Counted from the stretch's first letter, positions 1 through 9,254 are shown. The stretch: 64,000 nucleotides of DNA from JAITWN01 sp050486285 (GCA_050486285.1 JBJHCZ010000007.1:1-64000), one strand, 5' to 3'. Notes: generated from the letters alone by a model not told the origin. A program made the numbers and translations.

Positions 1-119
1 GGTGTGCTCCGCGAATGGCTCGCCTCGCTGCCGCTGCGCGGCACCCTTCGGGCTCCGGCGAGGCTGCGCTTGACTTCGCTGCGCACACCCGCCGGGTCTT
101 TCCGCCGACTGTTAACGGG
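1..119. repeat. Family B palindrome, copy 1 (cut by window edge)
   Basis: Positions 6-84 are the exact reverse complement, 79 of 79 bases, of 907-985. The right arm (85 onward, containing CGCCGGG) continues to about 119; the left arm is cut by the window start. Together with copy 2 it brackets the CheB-like gene with perfect inverted repeats. Confidence 0.85.
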
Positions 120-139
120 GCAGCCCCCGACGCGTTGAT

Positions 140-790
140 TCAGCCGTGGAGGGTAGCGAGGCGCTCGCCGAGTTGCTCCGGCGTGCCGATGAAGTCGACC
201 CGGCAGGCCTCGCTGATCGCCCTCGGCAGGCTCTGATGCTCGCAACTGACCGGATCCTGGACCCAGACGCGACCGCCGTAGCGGGTGATCGCCTCGCAAC
301 CCCGGATGCCCTCGGCGCCGATACCGCTCAGTACGATGACGCCGGCCTTGTCGAGGTAGCGCTCGGCGAGCGTCGCCAGCACCTCGTCGATACTGCGCGT
401 CGGCGGCGCGCCACGAACCGCCGGTGGCTCCGGCGCGCCGTCGATCGGCACGACGAGACAGTCCCCCGGATACAGCGTTCGTTCGATTCCGGCGCTATGG
501 ACCCGGAATGAAGTGACCCGCCCGAGCAGGCGGGCGATCAGCGGGACGCCGTCATTCGCGATCCGGAGCGCGACCACCAGCGCCAGCGAGCGGCCATCGC
601 CGACCCGCGACAGCAACCGGGTCACCGCAGTCGGCGCGCCGATCGAACCCGTCAGCACCCAGACATGCTCGGCCGGACGCCGCGACTCGCCCGGCGCGCC
701 GGACGCGCCGCTCGATTCGGGATGGGAATGATCGCGCAGCCTCACGCGCGGACCCGCCAGGGCCGCCGCGCGCGGGCCCTGTCGATCCAT
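140..790 (-). CDS. CheB-type methylesterase-domain protein with degenerate active site
   Basis: The protein (216 aa) matches the C-terminal catalytic domain of CheB along most of its length and lacks the N-terminal receiver domain. An ungapped comparison with enteric CheB keeps the nucleophile serine (VLTGSIGA for AIGASTGG). The catalytic histidine of the IITQHM segment is Leu, and the aspartate of TGMGNDG is Glu (SGIGAEG). The family demethylates or deamidates glutamates on chemoreceptors; with His and Asp missing this copy is probably inactive or regulatory. The first 40 or so residues are low-complexity and the true start could be a downstream GTG near the VLTGS segment. In Pseudomonas the type IV pilus chemotaxis genes, including chpB, lie next to gshB, so a ChpB-like origin is plausible but unproven. 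It lies between inverted family B repeats. Confidence 0.6.
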   Translation of the reverse strand: MDRQGPRAAALAGPRVRLRDHSHPESSGASGAPGESRRPAEHVWVLTGSIGAPTAVTRLLSRVGDGRSLALVVALRIANDGVPLIARLLGRVTSFRVHSAGIERTLYPGDCLVVPIDGAPEPPAVRGAPPTRSIDEVLATLAERYLDKAGVIVLSGIGAEGIRGCEAITRYGGRVWVQDPVSCEHQSLPRAISEACRVDFIGTPEQLGERLATLHG

Positions 791-874
791 GTCCGGGGAA
801 TGAACAAATCGGTAGTGTCCCGAGGGTTCTCGTTATGCGGGACAGTATACCCGAAACACCCCCGACGCCAGCCC

Positions 875-1017
875 CTGGCCGGCTGTTGACCAAGCCCGGC
901 GGGTTGGCGCAGCGAAGTCAAGCGCAGCCTCGCCGGAGCCCGAAGGGTGCCGCGCAGCGGCAGCGAGGCGAGCCATTCGCGGAGCCAACCCGCCGGGCTT
1001 GGTCAACAGCCGGCCAG
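875..1017. repeat. Family B palindrome, copy 2
   Basis: Perfect 34-bp inverted arms at 875-908 and 984-1017 enclose a 75-bp centre. The block 907-985 is identical in reverse to 6-84. The arms contain CCCGGCGGGTTGG, and the centre contains GCGCAGCCTCGCCGG, shared with copy 3 at 6501-6579. Confidence 0.9.
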
Positions 1018-1033
1018 CGCTCGCCCGACAACC

Positions 1034-1699
1034 TCAGAAGCGGCGCCCGACCCCGACCATCGCGACCCAGGGATCGATATCGACGTCGACGCTGCCGAAA
1101 TCGGCCGGCCCGCTCAACTTCGCCGTGGTATCGATTGCGATATACCAGAGTTGCGCACTCAGGAACCAGTCGGCGCTGACGTCGAAGTCGACACCGGCCT
1201 CGAGCGCCCAGCCGAAGGAATCGTCGAGGCGGATATCGAAGTCCGCGATCGCGCCGGTGGTCTTCTCGCTGAAGAACGTCGTGTAGTTGAGGCCCGCGCC
1301 GACATACGGCCGCAGCGCGGCCCCCGGGCTGAAGTGATACTGAAGGGTCACGGTCGGCGGCAGGTGCTTGACCTCGGCGAGCTTGCCGGCGCCGCCGAGC
1401 GCCCCGGCGCCCTCGATGTCATGCTTGAACGGCCACGCGCCGAGTACGCCGATCCCGAGGTGGTCGGTCGCCATCCAGGTCAGCGTGATGCCGAGGCTCG
1501 CAGCGCTGTCGACCGACACCCGCGCATTACCGGGCGCGTCCTGTCCCGACAGCGCGCCGCTGTCGTCGTTCGGGCTGACGAGGGTCGGCCCGACCCGGAC
1601 CACCCAATCCCCCGGCGCGGCGACCGCTGCGCCGCCGGTCATGATCAGCCCGGCCATCGTAGCGGCCAGGACCAGGTGCCTGTGGAACCGTGCAAACAT
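1034..1699 (-). CDS. ompW: OmpW family outer membrane protein
   Basis: This 221-residue protein starts with a cleavable signal peptide (MFARFHRHLVLAATMAGL, ending AAVAA). The mature part has the features of OmpW beta-barrels: WVVRVGPTLVSP near the N-terminus, LGITLTWMATDHLGIGVLG, a YHFSPGAALRPYVGAGLNYT segment, and a C-terminal VGVGRRF ending in aromatic Phe for Bam recognition. OmpW proteins form eight-stranded barrels that pass small hydrophobic molecules. The ATG at 1699 is chosen because GGAGAG stands just upstream and the signal peptide follows directly; the frame is open further upstream but with no signal-like sequence. An FNR box lies 66 bp upstream. Confidence 0.9.
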   Translation of the reverse strand: MFARFHRHLVLAATMAGLIMTGGAAVAAPGDWVVRVGPTLVSPNDDSGALSGQDAPGNARVSVDSAASLGITLTWMATDHLGIGVLGAWPFKHDIEGAGALGGAGKLAEVKHLPPTVTLQYHFSPGAALRPYVGAGLNYTTFFSEKTTGAIADFDIRLDDSFGWALEAGVDFDVSADWFLSAQLWYIAIDTTAKLSGPADFGSVDVDIDPWVAMVGVGRRF

Positions 1700-1764
1700 G
1701 CTGTCTCTCCTGCAAGTGATTGTTGTGGATGACAGCAATGTGCAGGATCGCCCGGCGGGCGACA

Positions 1765-1778
1765 TTGACGCAGATCAA
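1765..1778 (-). promoter_or_regulatory. FNR box upstream of ompW
   Basis: TTGAC-GCAG-ATCAA matches the FNR consensus TTGAT-N4-ATCAA at nine of ten positions. It lies between ompW and the fnr gene. If bound at -41.5 as a class II site, ompW transcription would start near 1730, about 30 bp before the ATG. OmpW of E. coli is a known FNR target. Confidence 0.65.
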
Positions 1779-1813
1779 TGAAAGGGCGCGAAGACGCGCC
1801 GGGGAGCGTGGAG

Positions 1814-2548
1814 TCAGCCGCTCTCGACGAGGCGATCGAGGCGGGCCGGATCGACGATGCGCACCTGCCGCCGCTCGATCGCGATCAGCTCCTCCGCCTG
1901 CAGGCGCGTGAACACGCGGCTCACCGTCTCGAGCGCAAGGCCGAGATAGCTGCCGATCTCCGCGCGTGTCATGCTGAGCCGGAACGCCAGCGCCGAAAAG
2001 CCGCGCTCGCCGAAGCGCGCCGACAGATTGCGCAACAGCGCCGCGACCCGCCGCTCTGCCGGCAGCCCGCCGAGCAGCACCCTCATCTCGCGGTCCTGCG
2101 CGATCTCCCGGCTCATCAGCCGCATCAGCCGCCGCTGCAGACCCTCGATCACGCCCGACAGCCGTTCGAGATCCTCGTAGCCGACCTCGCACAGGCTGCT
2201 GGTCTCGAGCGCGCGCGCTGACGTCGGATAGACCCCGCCGCTGATCGCATCGAGCCCGACCAACTCGCCGGGCAGATGAAACCCGGTCACCTGCTCGCGG
2301 CCGTCGCCCGAGGTCGTGAATGTCTTCAGCGACCCCGACCGCACCGCGTAGACCGTCCGAAACGGCTCGCCCGCCCGGAACACCACGTCCCCGCGCCTGA
2401 GCGGCCGCCGCCGGCGCACGATATCATCGAGCCGCCCGAGGTCCTCCGCCCCGATCCCGACCGGCAGACACAGCCGATCCAGCGCGCAATCGCTGCACGC
2501 CACGCCGTTATGACGCGGATCCAGTTCAGAATTGGTGAGGTTAGACAT
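1814..2548 (-). CDS. fnr: FNR/ANR oxygen-sensing transcription regulator
   Basis: A 244-residue Crp/Fnr family regulator. Cysteines at 18, 21, 27 and 120 reproduce the E. coli FNR [4Fe-4S] ligand spacing exactly (C-x2-C-x5-C-x92-C), so it should sense oxygen through a labile cluster. A cyclic-nucleotide-like beta-roll fills about residues 40-125, followed by the dimer helix. The C-terminal helix-turn-helix reads EIGSYLGLALETVSRVFTRL and keeps the E-x2-SR residues that contact TTGAT half-sites. It probably activates or represses genes under low oxygen, including the adjacent ompW through the box at 1765-1778. A family C palindrome occupies most of its upstream region. Confidence 0.93.
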   Translation of the reverse strand: MSNLTNSELDPRHNGVACSDCALDRLCLPVGIGAEDLGRLDDIVRRRRPLRRGDVVFRAGEPFRTVYAVRSGSLKTFTTSGDGREQVTGFHLPGELVGLDAISGGVYPTSARALETSSLCEVGYEDLERLSGVIEGLQRRLMRLMSREIAQDREMRVLLGGLPAERRVAALLRNLSARFGERGFSALAFRLSMTRAEIGSYLGLALETVSRVFTRLQAEELIAIERRQVRIVDPARLDRLVESG

Positions 2549-2595
2549 GAATGGCGCGGACCCAATCTATACCACTGCGCTCATCATATCAGGAG

Positions 2596-2710
2596 CGGCC
2601 TGCCGGGACGCCTCGCCCGTCGCCTGACTTTCGGCCGCAAGGACGCGGCCGTAAGCTACAGGGATGTATTGATGCGCGTCAGGCGACGGGCGAGGCGTCC
2701 CGGCAGGCCG
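2596..2710. repeat. Family C palindrome, copy 1 (115 bp)
   Basis: Perfect 32-bp inverted arms at 2596-2627 and 2679-2710 enclose a 51-bp centre. The centre holds its own hairpin (CGGCCGC at 2632-2638, GCGGCCG at 2645-2651) and TACAGGGATGTATT. Read in reverse, the centre aligns with that of copy 2 (13116-13166), whereas the arms do not. It lies between divergent fnr and gshA. Confidence 0.9.
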
Positions 2711-2787
2711 TCATCCTGGACCATCATCTATATAAGCCAGAACGATTTAAGTTACCATGTAAGGCCGACACGACGGACGCCACCCCG

Positions 2788-4122
2788 ATGAGCCTCCCGC
2801 ACCTCCTGCCCGTTCCGCACCTCACCACGGTCCTGAACGGCCCGCTGCTCGAGATCGAAAAACGCCTGATCGAACGCCAGCCCGCGATCGAGACCTGGTT
2901 CCGCCGCAGTTGGCTCAAGACCCAGGCCCCGTTCTACGCCTCGGTCGACCTGCGCAACGCCGGCTTCAAGCTCGCCCCGGTCGACACCAACCTGTTCCCG
3001 GCCGGCTTCAACAACCTGAACCCGGCCTTTTTACCGCTGTGCATCCAGGCCGTGCAGGCCGCCGTCGAGCACATCTGCCCGACCGCCGGACGGATCATCC
3101 TCGTCCCAGAGAACCACACCCGCAACACCTTCTACATGGAGAGCCTCGCGACGCTCGCCGACATCCTCCGCCAGGCCGGCTTCGAACTGCGCATCGGCTC
3201 GCTGCTCGAGGACGCGGAGTTCCCGCTCGATGTCGAGCTGCCGTCCGGGCGCCGGCTCAGGCTCGAACGCCTCGAGCGCAGCGGCGACAAGGTCCACATC
3301 GGCGGCTTCACCCCGTGCATGGTGCTGCTGAACAACGACCTCGCCTCGGGCCGTCCGCCGATCCTCGAAGGCCTGTCGCAGCCGGTCGCGCCGCCGCTCG
3401 CGCTCGGCTGGTCGAACCGGCTCAAGTCCGACCACTTTCAGCACTACAAGCAGGTCGCCGAGGAATTCGCCGCGCTGGTCGAGATCGACCCGTGGCTGAT
3501 CAACCCGCAATTCCTGCGCTGCGGCGAGATCAACTTCATGAAGCGCGAGGGCGAGGAGTGCCTGGTCGCGAACGTCGACTCCCTGCTGCGCTCGATCCAG
3601 CGCAAGTACGACGAATACGGCGTCGACCGCAAGCCCTTCGTCGTCGTCAAGGCCGATGCCGGCACCTACGGCATGGGCATCATGATGGCGCACTCGGCCG
3701 ACGACGTACGCGCGCTGAACCGCAAGGAGCGCACGCGCATGGCGGCGTCGAAGGGCGGCGTCGAGACCACCAAGGTCCTCGTGCAGGAAGGCGTCTATAC
3801 CTTCGAGACCTGGGGCGATGCCCATGCCGTCAGTGAGCCGGTGGTCTACATGATCGACCACTTCGTCGTCGGCGGCTTCTACCGCGTGCACACGCGGCGC
3901 GGCACCGACGAAAATCTTAACGCCCCCGGCATGCACTTCGAACCGCTCGCCTTTGCCGACTGCTGCACGCAGCCCGACCATCACCTCGCGCCCGACGCGC
4001 AACCGAACCGCTTCTACGCCTACGGCGTCATCGCCCGCCTCGCCCTGCTCGCCGCCGCGCGCGAGATCGCGTCCGGCGGCGCGCCGGTCGCCGCGGCGGA
4101 GACCGCCGCGCTGCCTCTCTGA
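2788..4122 (+). CDS. gshA: Glutamate-cysteine ligase, proteobacterial type
   Basis: The 444-residue product matches the proteobacterial-type glutamate-cysteine ligase, which differs from E. coli GshA and makes gamma-glutamylcysteine in the first step of glutathione synthesis. Recognisable segments are VDTNLFPAGFNNL near residue 65, ILVPENHTRNTFYMESL, FVVVKADAGTYGMGIMMA (nucleotide-binding region) and VLVQEGVYTFETWGDA. The ATG at 2788 (MSLPHLLPVPHL) is preferred; the open frame reaches back to 2551 but that part runs through the family C palindrome and looks non-coding. gshB follows 8 bp downstream, so both glutathione genes are probably co-transcribed. Confidence 0.92.
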   Translation: MSLPHLLPVPHLTTVLNGPLLEIEKRLIERQPAIETWFRRSWLKTQAPFYASVDLRNAGFKLAPVDTNLFPAGFNNLNPAFLPLCIQAVQAAVEHICPTAGRIILVPENHTRNTFYMESLATLADILRQAGFELRIGSLLEDAEFPLDVELPSGRRLRLERLERSGDKVHIGGFTPCMVLLNNDLASGRPPILEGLSQPVAPPLALGWSNRLKSDHFQHYKQVAEEFAALVEIDPWLINPQFLRCGEINFMKREGEECLVANVDSLLRSIQRKYDEYGVDRKPFVVVKADAGTYGMGIMMAHSADDVRALNRKERTRMAASKGGVETTKVLVQEGVYTFETWGDAHAVSEPVVYMIDHFVVGGFYRVHTRRGTDENLNAPGMHFEPLAFADCCTQPDHHLAPDAQPNRFYAYGVIARLALLAAAREIASGGAPVAAAETAALPL

Positions 4123-4130
4123 GTCCCGCG

Positions 4131-5071
<941 letters not shown>

Positions 5072-5075
<4 letters not shown>

Positions 5076-6142
5076 GCCGCCGTGGTGCCCTGCGCGCGAT
5101 CGCGCCGTTGCTGCTGTGCGTCCTTGTGGTCGCCGCGCTGGCCGCCTGTTCGCGCGCCGCGCCGGAACCGGAGGCCTACAAGACCCGCTTCCTGACGCTC
5201 GGCACGCTGGTCGACATCAGTCTGTGGGGCGTCGATGACGCGCGCGCCGCCGACGCGGTGCGCGCCGTCGAGCAGGCCCTCGATGCGGTCCACCGCCGCT
5301 GGCATGCCTGGGAACCGAGCGAGCTGACGCGCATCAATGCCGCGCTGGCCGCCGGCGAGACCGTCGGGATCGACGCCGATGCCGTCGCAGTCCTGCAGGA
5401 CGCCGCGCGGCTCGCGCGCGCGAGCGGCCAGTTGTTCAACCCGGCGATCGGCCGGCTCATTGCGTTGTGGGGTTTTCACGGCGATGCCGCGCCTGCCGGG
5501 CCGCCACCGGATGCTGATGCGATCGCGGCGCTGGTCGCGGCCGCGCCGACGATGGACGCGCTCGCCTTCGACGGCCTGCGCCTGTCGAGCGCGAATCCGG
5601 CGGTGCAGATCGACCTCGGCGCCTACGCGAAGGGGCTCGCCGTCGATCGCGCGATCGCCGCGCTGCGCGCCCTCGGTATCGAGGATGCAATCGTCAATGC
5701 CGGCGGCGACCTGCGCGCGATCGGGCGTCACGGCGAGCGGCCGTGGCGCATCGGCATCCGTCACCCGCTCGAGCGCGGCGTGTTCGCGTCGCTCGAGACC
5801 CGCGGCGACGACAGTGTGTTCACGACCGGCGACTATGAACGCTATTTCATCCATGACGGAAAGCGCTATCACCATGTCATCGATCCGCGCAGCGGGCGTC
5901 CGGCGGAAGGCACGCTGTCGGTGACGGTGATCCACGACAACGCCGCCGAGGCCGACGCTGCGGCGACCGCGCTGTTCGTCGCCGGGCCGGACGACTGGCG
6001 CGAGACCGCGCGCCGGCTCGGCATCGACCACGTCATGCTGATCGACGCCGGCATGAACGTGCACATGACGCGGTCGATGGCGGACCGCATCCATTTCGAG
6101 GGCGACGAGCCGCGCATCGTCATCGTCGCGGACGGGCCATGA
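5072..6142 (+). CDS. apbE: ApbE family FAD:protein FMN transferase (lipoprotein)
   Basis: A 356-residue lipoprotein. The GTG at 5072 begins a short basic stretch, a hydrophobic helix (APLLLCVLVVAALAAC) and a lipobox cysteine, which fixes the start. The body matches ApbE: FLTLGTLVDISLW, FNPAIGRLIALWGFH, VQIDLGAYAKGLAVDRA, DAIVNAGGDLRAIG and YHHVIDPRSGRPAEG. ApbE flavinylates Thr in target proteins such as Nqr/Rnf subunits at the periplasmic face. A second Mg site is suggested by AEADAAATALFVAG. The stop overlaps the next gene (ATGA). The neighbours, a NusG_II protein and a Gx transporter, are typical companions. Confidence 0.93.
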
Positions 6143-6501
6143 CGCGCGCCGATCTCGTCGTCCTCGCGTTCGCGGCGCTGCTGCTGCCGTGGCTGTATCT
6201 GACCTACTGGGGCGGCGGTGGCGCGGGCGACCGCGTGCAGATCGTCGACGCCCGCGGCGAGGCGATCGTCGCGTCGCTGCGCGAGACCCGCACGCTGACG
6301 ATCGCCGGCCCGCTCGGCGAGAGCGTCATCGAGATCCGCGACGGCGCCGCCCGCTTCATTGCCTCGCCCTGCCGGGGCAAGCACTGCATCCACGCCGGCT
6401 GGCAGCGCGACGGCGGCGACGTCACCGCCTGCCTGCCGAACCGCATCACCCTCGCGGTCGCCCCGAGCGGACCGCCGCGCTATGACAGCATCAACTTCTA
6501 G
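6139..6501 (+). CDS. NusG domain II-containing protein
   Basis: A 120-residue protein with one N-terminal membrane anchor (LVVLAFAALLLPWLYLTYW) and a small extracytoplasmic NusG domain II. The signature SPCRGKHCIHAGW with two cysteines, then ACLPNRITLAV, is characteristic of this family, which is usually encoded beside apbE and Gx-type transporters. The molecular role is not established; a part in flavin or quinone-linked electron transfer is only suggested by neighbours. It overlaps apbE by ATGA. The last base of its TAG stop is also the first base of a family B palindrome. Confidence 0.85.
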   Translation: MTRADLVVLAFAALLLPWLYLTYWGGGGAGDRVQIVDARGEAIVASLRETRTLTIAGPLGESVIEIRDGAARFIASPCRGKHCIHAGWQRDGGDVTACLPNRITLAVAPSGPPRYDSINF

Positions 6502-6579
6502 CAGGCTGTTGAAAATGGCCCGGCGGGTTTGCGCAGCAAAGCCTGGCGCAGCCTCGCCGGGCCATTTTCAACAGCCTGC
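6501..6579. repeat. Family B palindrome, copy 3
   Basis: Perfect 25-bp inverted arms at 6501-6525 and 6555-6579, with a 29-bp centre carrying the shared GCGCAGCCTCGCCGG. It fills the space between the NusG_II gene stop and the next ATG at 6584. Confidence 0.88.
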
Positions 6580-6583
6580 CAGA

Positions 6584-7174
6584 ATGCTTGTACTGACGCC
6601 GACCCGCGACGACTATCGCATCGCCTGGCTCGCTGCGCTGGCGATCGCGATCCACATCGCCGAGAGCGTGCTGCCGAGCCCGCTGCCGGGGGTCAAGCCG
6701 GGGCTCGCGAATGTCGTCACGATCGCGGTGCTGCTGCTGTACGGCTGGCGCGCGGCGGTGTGGGTCAGCCTGCTCAGGGTCGTCGTCGGCAGTCTGCTGA
6801 TCGGGACCTTCCTGACCCCGACCTTCGTGCTGAGCCTCACCGGCGCGGTCGCGGCGCTGGTCGCGGTCGGCCTCGGGCGCTGGCTGTCGCGCGGCGGCCT
6901 CGGGCCGATCGGCTACTGCCTGCTCGCGGCGATGGCGCATATGGCGGGGCAGTTCTTTGCCGCCTACGCGCTGTTCATCCCGCATCCGGCGCTGTTCATG
7001 CTGTTGCCGGTGCTGATGTCCGTGGCCGTCTTTTTCGGGCTCGCCAGCGGGTTCATCGTCAAGGCGATGATGGCACGGATGCTGCACGAATCCGGGTCAA
7101 CCCCGGCGGCAGAACCGTCCGGCCGGCACGCTGTCGAAAACCCTGATCATGAACGCCGTCGCGAAAGCCCCTGA
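6584..7174 (+). CDS. Gx transporter family membrane protein
   Basis: A 196-residue integral membrane protein with about five hydrophobic segments. It belongs to the family labelled Gx transporter or heptaprenyl diphosphate synthase component I. The signature LPSPLPGVKPGLANVVTIAVLLLYGWRAAVW is visible near residues 27-57 (key residues PGVKPGLAN). The substrate is unknown; the fold resembles ECF-type S components. The ATG at 6584 lies only 4 bp after the palindrome at 6501-6579, so ribosome access may depend on that hairpin. The C-terminal 20 or so residues (GSTPAAEPSG onward) are polar and the end overlaps the TonB gene by 26 bp. Confidence 0.82.
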   Translation: MLVLTPTRDDYRIAWLAALAIAIHIAESVLPSPLPGVKPGLANVVTIAVLLLYGWRAAVWVSLLRVVVGSLLIGTFLTPTFVLSLTGAVAALVAVGLGRWLSRGGLGPIGYCLLAAMAHMAGQFFAAYALFIPHPALFMLLPVLMSVAVFFGLASGFIVKAMMARMLHESGSTPAAEPSGRHAVENPDHERRRESP

Positions 7175-8039
7175 CATCCAGCCCGCAGACCGCCTCGGCA
7201 TGACGCTGTTCGTCGCTGTCGTCGTGCACGCGGTGATCGTGCTCGGCATCACCTTCCAGCCCGAGCTGACGCGCTTGCCGTCGATCAAGAGCCCGCCAAT
7301 CGAGATCAAGCTCGTCCACCAGACCAGCGACGAGAAGCCCGAGGACGCCAAGGTGCTGGCGCAGACCAGCCTCGAGGGCGGCGGCGAATTGGAGCAGCCG
7401 GAGAGTCCGCAGAGCCCGGCCTTCACGCCGGTGAACCCGCAGCGTCTCGGCGCCGACGACCGCATCGAGCGCCCGGCCGCGCCCCCGCCGCCGGGGCAGC
7501 CGCCCGAGACCCGCCCGCTGACGCAGCTGCGCTCCGATCTCAGCGCCATCACCCCGCCGGATGCCGACCCGGAGACCGAGCGCCAGCCGCTGACCGCCGA
7601 GGAGCTGATCGCGCGCAGCATGGAGATCGCGACGCTCAGCGCCGAGATCAGCCAGGCGATGACCGACTACGCCCAGCGCGGCCGCCACCGCTTCATCTCG
7701 GCGCGGACGCGGGAATTCCGCGACGCGGCCTATCTCGACGGCTGGCGCGCCAAGATCGAGCGCATCGGCAACCTCAACTACCCCGAGGAGGCGAAGCGCC
7801 GCAACCTGTCCGGCGACCTCCTGCTCGACGTCGCGATCAACGCCGACGGCAGCCTGCACAGCGTCACGCTGCTGCGTTCCTCCGGACACAAGACCCTCGA
7901 CGACGCCGCCATACGAATAGTCCACCTTTCGGCGCCGTTCGCGCCATTTTCGGAGGAGATGAAGAAGGATACCGACGTCCTCCACATCACCCGCAACTGG
8001 GAGTTCCTCGACAGCCACTCCCTGAGTACCCGGCGGTGA
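7149..8039 (+). CDS. TonB family energy transducer
   Basis: The 296-residue protein has one N-terminal membrane helix (MTLFVAVVVHAVIVLGITF) with the conserved membrane histidine. A proline- and glutamate-rich periplasmic linker follows, then a C-terminal TonB domain of about 90 residues (NLNYPEEAKRRNLSGDLLLD, INADGSLHSVTLLRSSGHKTLDDAA). TonB couples the inner-membrane proton motive force to outer-membrane receptors. The position next to gshB, yqgE and yqgF matches the tonB-like gene of Pseudomonas. No ExbB/ExbD genes are present here. Confidence 0.9.
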   Translation: MNAVAKAPDIQPADRLGMTLFVAVVVHAVIVLGITFQPELTRLPSIKSPPIEIKLVHQTSDEKPEDAKVLAQTSLEGGGELEQPESPQSPAFTPVNPQRLGADDRIERPAAPPPPGQPPETRPLTQLRSDLSAITPPDADPETERQPLTAEELIARSMEIATLSAEISQAMTDYAQRGRHRFISARTREFRDAAYLDGWRAKIERIGNLNYPEEAKRRNLSGDLLLDVAINADGSLHSVTLLRSSGHKTLDDAAIRIVHLSAPFAPFSEEMKKDTDVLHITRNWEFLDSHSLSTRR

Positions 8040-8050
8040 GGGGCGGCGAT

Positions 8051-8123
8051 GGGGTCAGAGTCGTTTGATCACCGGGAGCATCGAATCCGACGACGGTACT
8101 TTCGATCAAACGACTCTGACCCC
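8051..8123. repeat. Family A palindrome, long form (73 bp)
   Basis: Arms ggggtcagagtcgtttgatc (8051-8070) and its exact complement (8104-8123) flank a 33-bp centre unrelated to other copies. It sits 11 bp after the TonB gene stop and 40 bp before yqgE. Confidence 0.95.
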
Positions 8124-8163
8124 TTAGTCCCTGCCCCCTGTGGATTTCTGCGATACTGCCCCC

Positions 8164-8727
8164 ATGTCTTCGATGATGAAACTGACCAACCAGCTGCTGA
8201 TCGCGATGCCGACGCTGCAGGACCCGAACTTCTTCCACGGGGTCACCTGGCTGTGCGAGCACAACGAACAGGGCGCGATGGGCATCATGATCAATCGCCC
8301 GCTCGACATCGACCTGGGCGAGGTACTGAAGCAGATGAAGATCGGCACCGACCTTGCCTCCGTGCGCCGTCAGCCGATCTTCCTCGGCGGGCCGGTGCAG
8401 ACCGAACGCGGCTTCGTCATCCACCGTCCGCACGGCCGCTGGGAGGTCACGCTCAAGGTCACCGATGACCTCGGCGTCACCTCGTCGCGCGACATCCTCG
8501 AGGCGATCGCCCGCGGAGAAGGACCGGAACAGACCCTGGTCGCGCTCGGCTACGCCGGCTGGGGTCCGGGCCAGCTCGAGCGCGAGCTCGGCGAGAATGC
8601 CTGGCTCAACGTCGACACCGACGACCGCATCCTGTTCGACACCCCGAGCGAGCAGCGCTGGGAGGCCGCCGCCGCGCTGAGCGGCGTCGACGTCCACCGC
8701 CTGTCCTCGCACTTCGGCCGCGCATGA
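8164..8727 (+). CDS. yqgE: YqgE/AlgH family protein
   Basis: A 187-residue member of the UPF0301/YqgE-AlgH family. The hallmark N-terminus (LLIAMPTLQDPNFFHGVTW) is followed by CEHNEQGAMGIMINRPLD and IFLGGPVQTERGFVIH. The biochemical function is unknown; AlgH in Pseudomonas is linked to alginate gene regulation. The ATG at 8164 is used; the frame extends to an ATG at 8140 that adds eight atypical residues. It overlaps yqgF by ATGA, the usual pairing. Confidence 0.93.
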   Translation: MSSMMKLTNQLLIAMPTLQDPNFFHGVTWLCEHNEQGAMGIMINRPLDIDLGEVLKQMKIGTDLASVRRQPIFLGGPVQTERGFVIHRPHGRWEVTLKVTDDLGVTSSRDILEAIARGEGPEQTLVALGYAGWGPGQLERELGENAWLNVDTDDRILFDTPSEQRWEAAAALSGVDVHRLSSHFGRA

Positions 8728-9191
8728 GCGAAGCCGGCACCTTGCTCGGCTTCGATTACGGGACCAGACATATCGGCGTCGCCGTCGGCCAGGCGCTGAC
8801 CGGCGACGCGCGCCCGCTCGAGACCCTCGGCACCGTCAACGACAAGCCCGACTGGGCCGCGATCGCGCGACTGATCGAGACCTGGCGCCCCTCGGCGCTG
8901 GTCGTCGGCATCCCGCTGAACATGGACGGCAGCGAGCAGGACATGACCCATGCGGCGCGCCGCTTCGCGCGCCAGCTCGAGGGCCGCTTCGGCCTGCCGG
9001 TCCACCCGGTCGACGAGCGCCTGTCGTCGATCGAGGCCGCGGAGCAGCTCCATGCGCGCGGCAGCGGCGACCCCGCCGGCGGCCGCCGCCCGCGCCGGCG
9101 TCGCGGCATCGACGCGGTCGCCGCGCAGGTGATCCTGCAGACCTGGTTCAGCGAGGCCGCCGCCGGCCCGAAGCGATCCGGTGGCGACTGA
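8724..9191 (+). CDS. yqgF: YqgF/RuvX putative pre-16S rRNA nuclease
   Basis: A 155-residue RNase H-fold protein. The opening LLGFDYGTRHIGVAVGQ holds the first catalytic aspartate, VVGIPLNMDGSEQ and VHPVDERLSSIEA are the middle motifs, and GIDAVAAQVILQTWF contains the last aspartate. E. coli YqgF is essential and processes the 5' end of 16S rRNA; it was earlier called a Holliday junction resolvase. An arginine-rich insert (GGRRPRRRR) precedes the final motif. It overlaps yqgE by ATGA. Confidence 0.94.
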   Translation: MSEAGTLLGFDYGTRHIGVAVGQALTGDARPLETLGTVNDKPDWAAIARLIETWRPSALVVGIPLNMDGSEQDMTHAARRFARQLEGRFGLPVHPVDERLSSIEAAEQLHARGSGDPAGGRRPRRRRGIDAVAAQVILQTWFSEAAAGPKRSGGD

Positions 9192-9254
9192 GCCCCGGCA
9201 CTCGACGCGGCGGGGGGGACTCTGTACCATTTCCCCCACCCGAGACGCCGCCCG

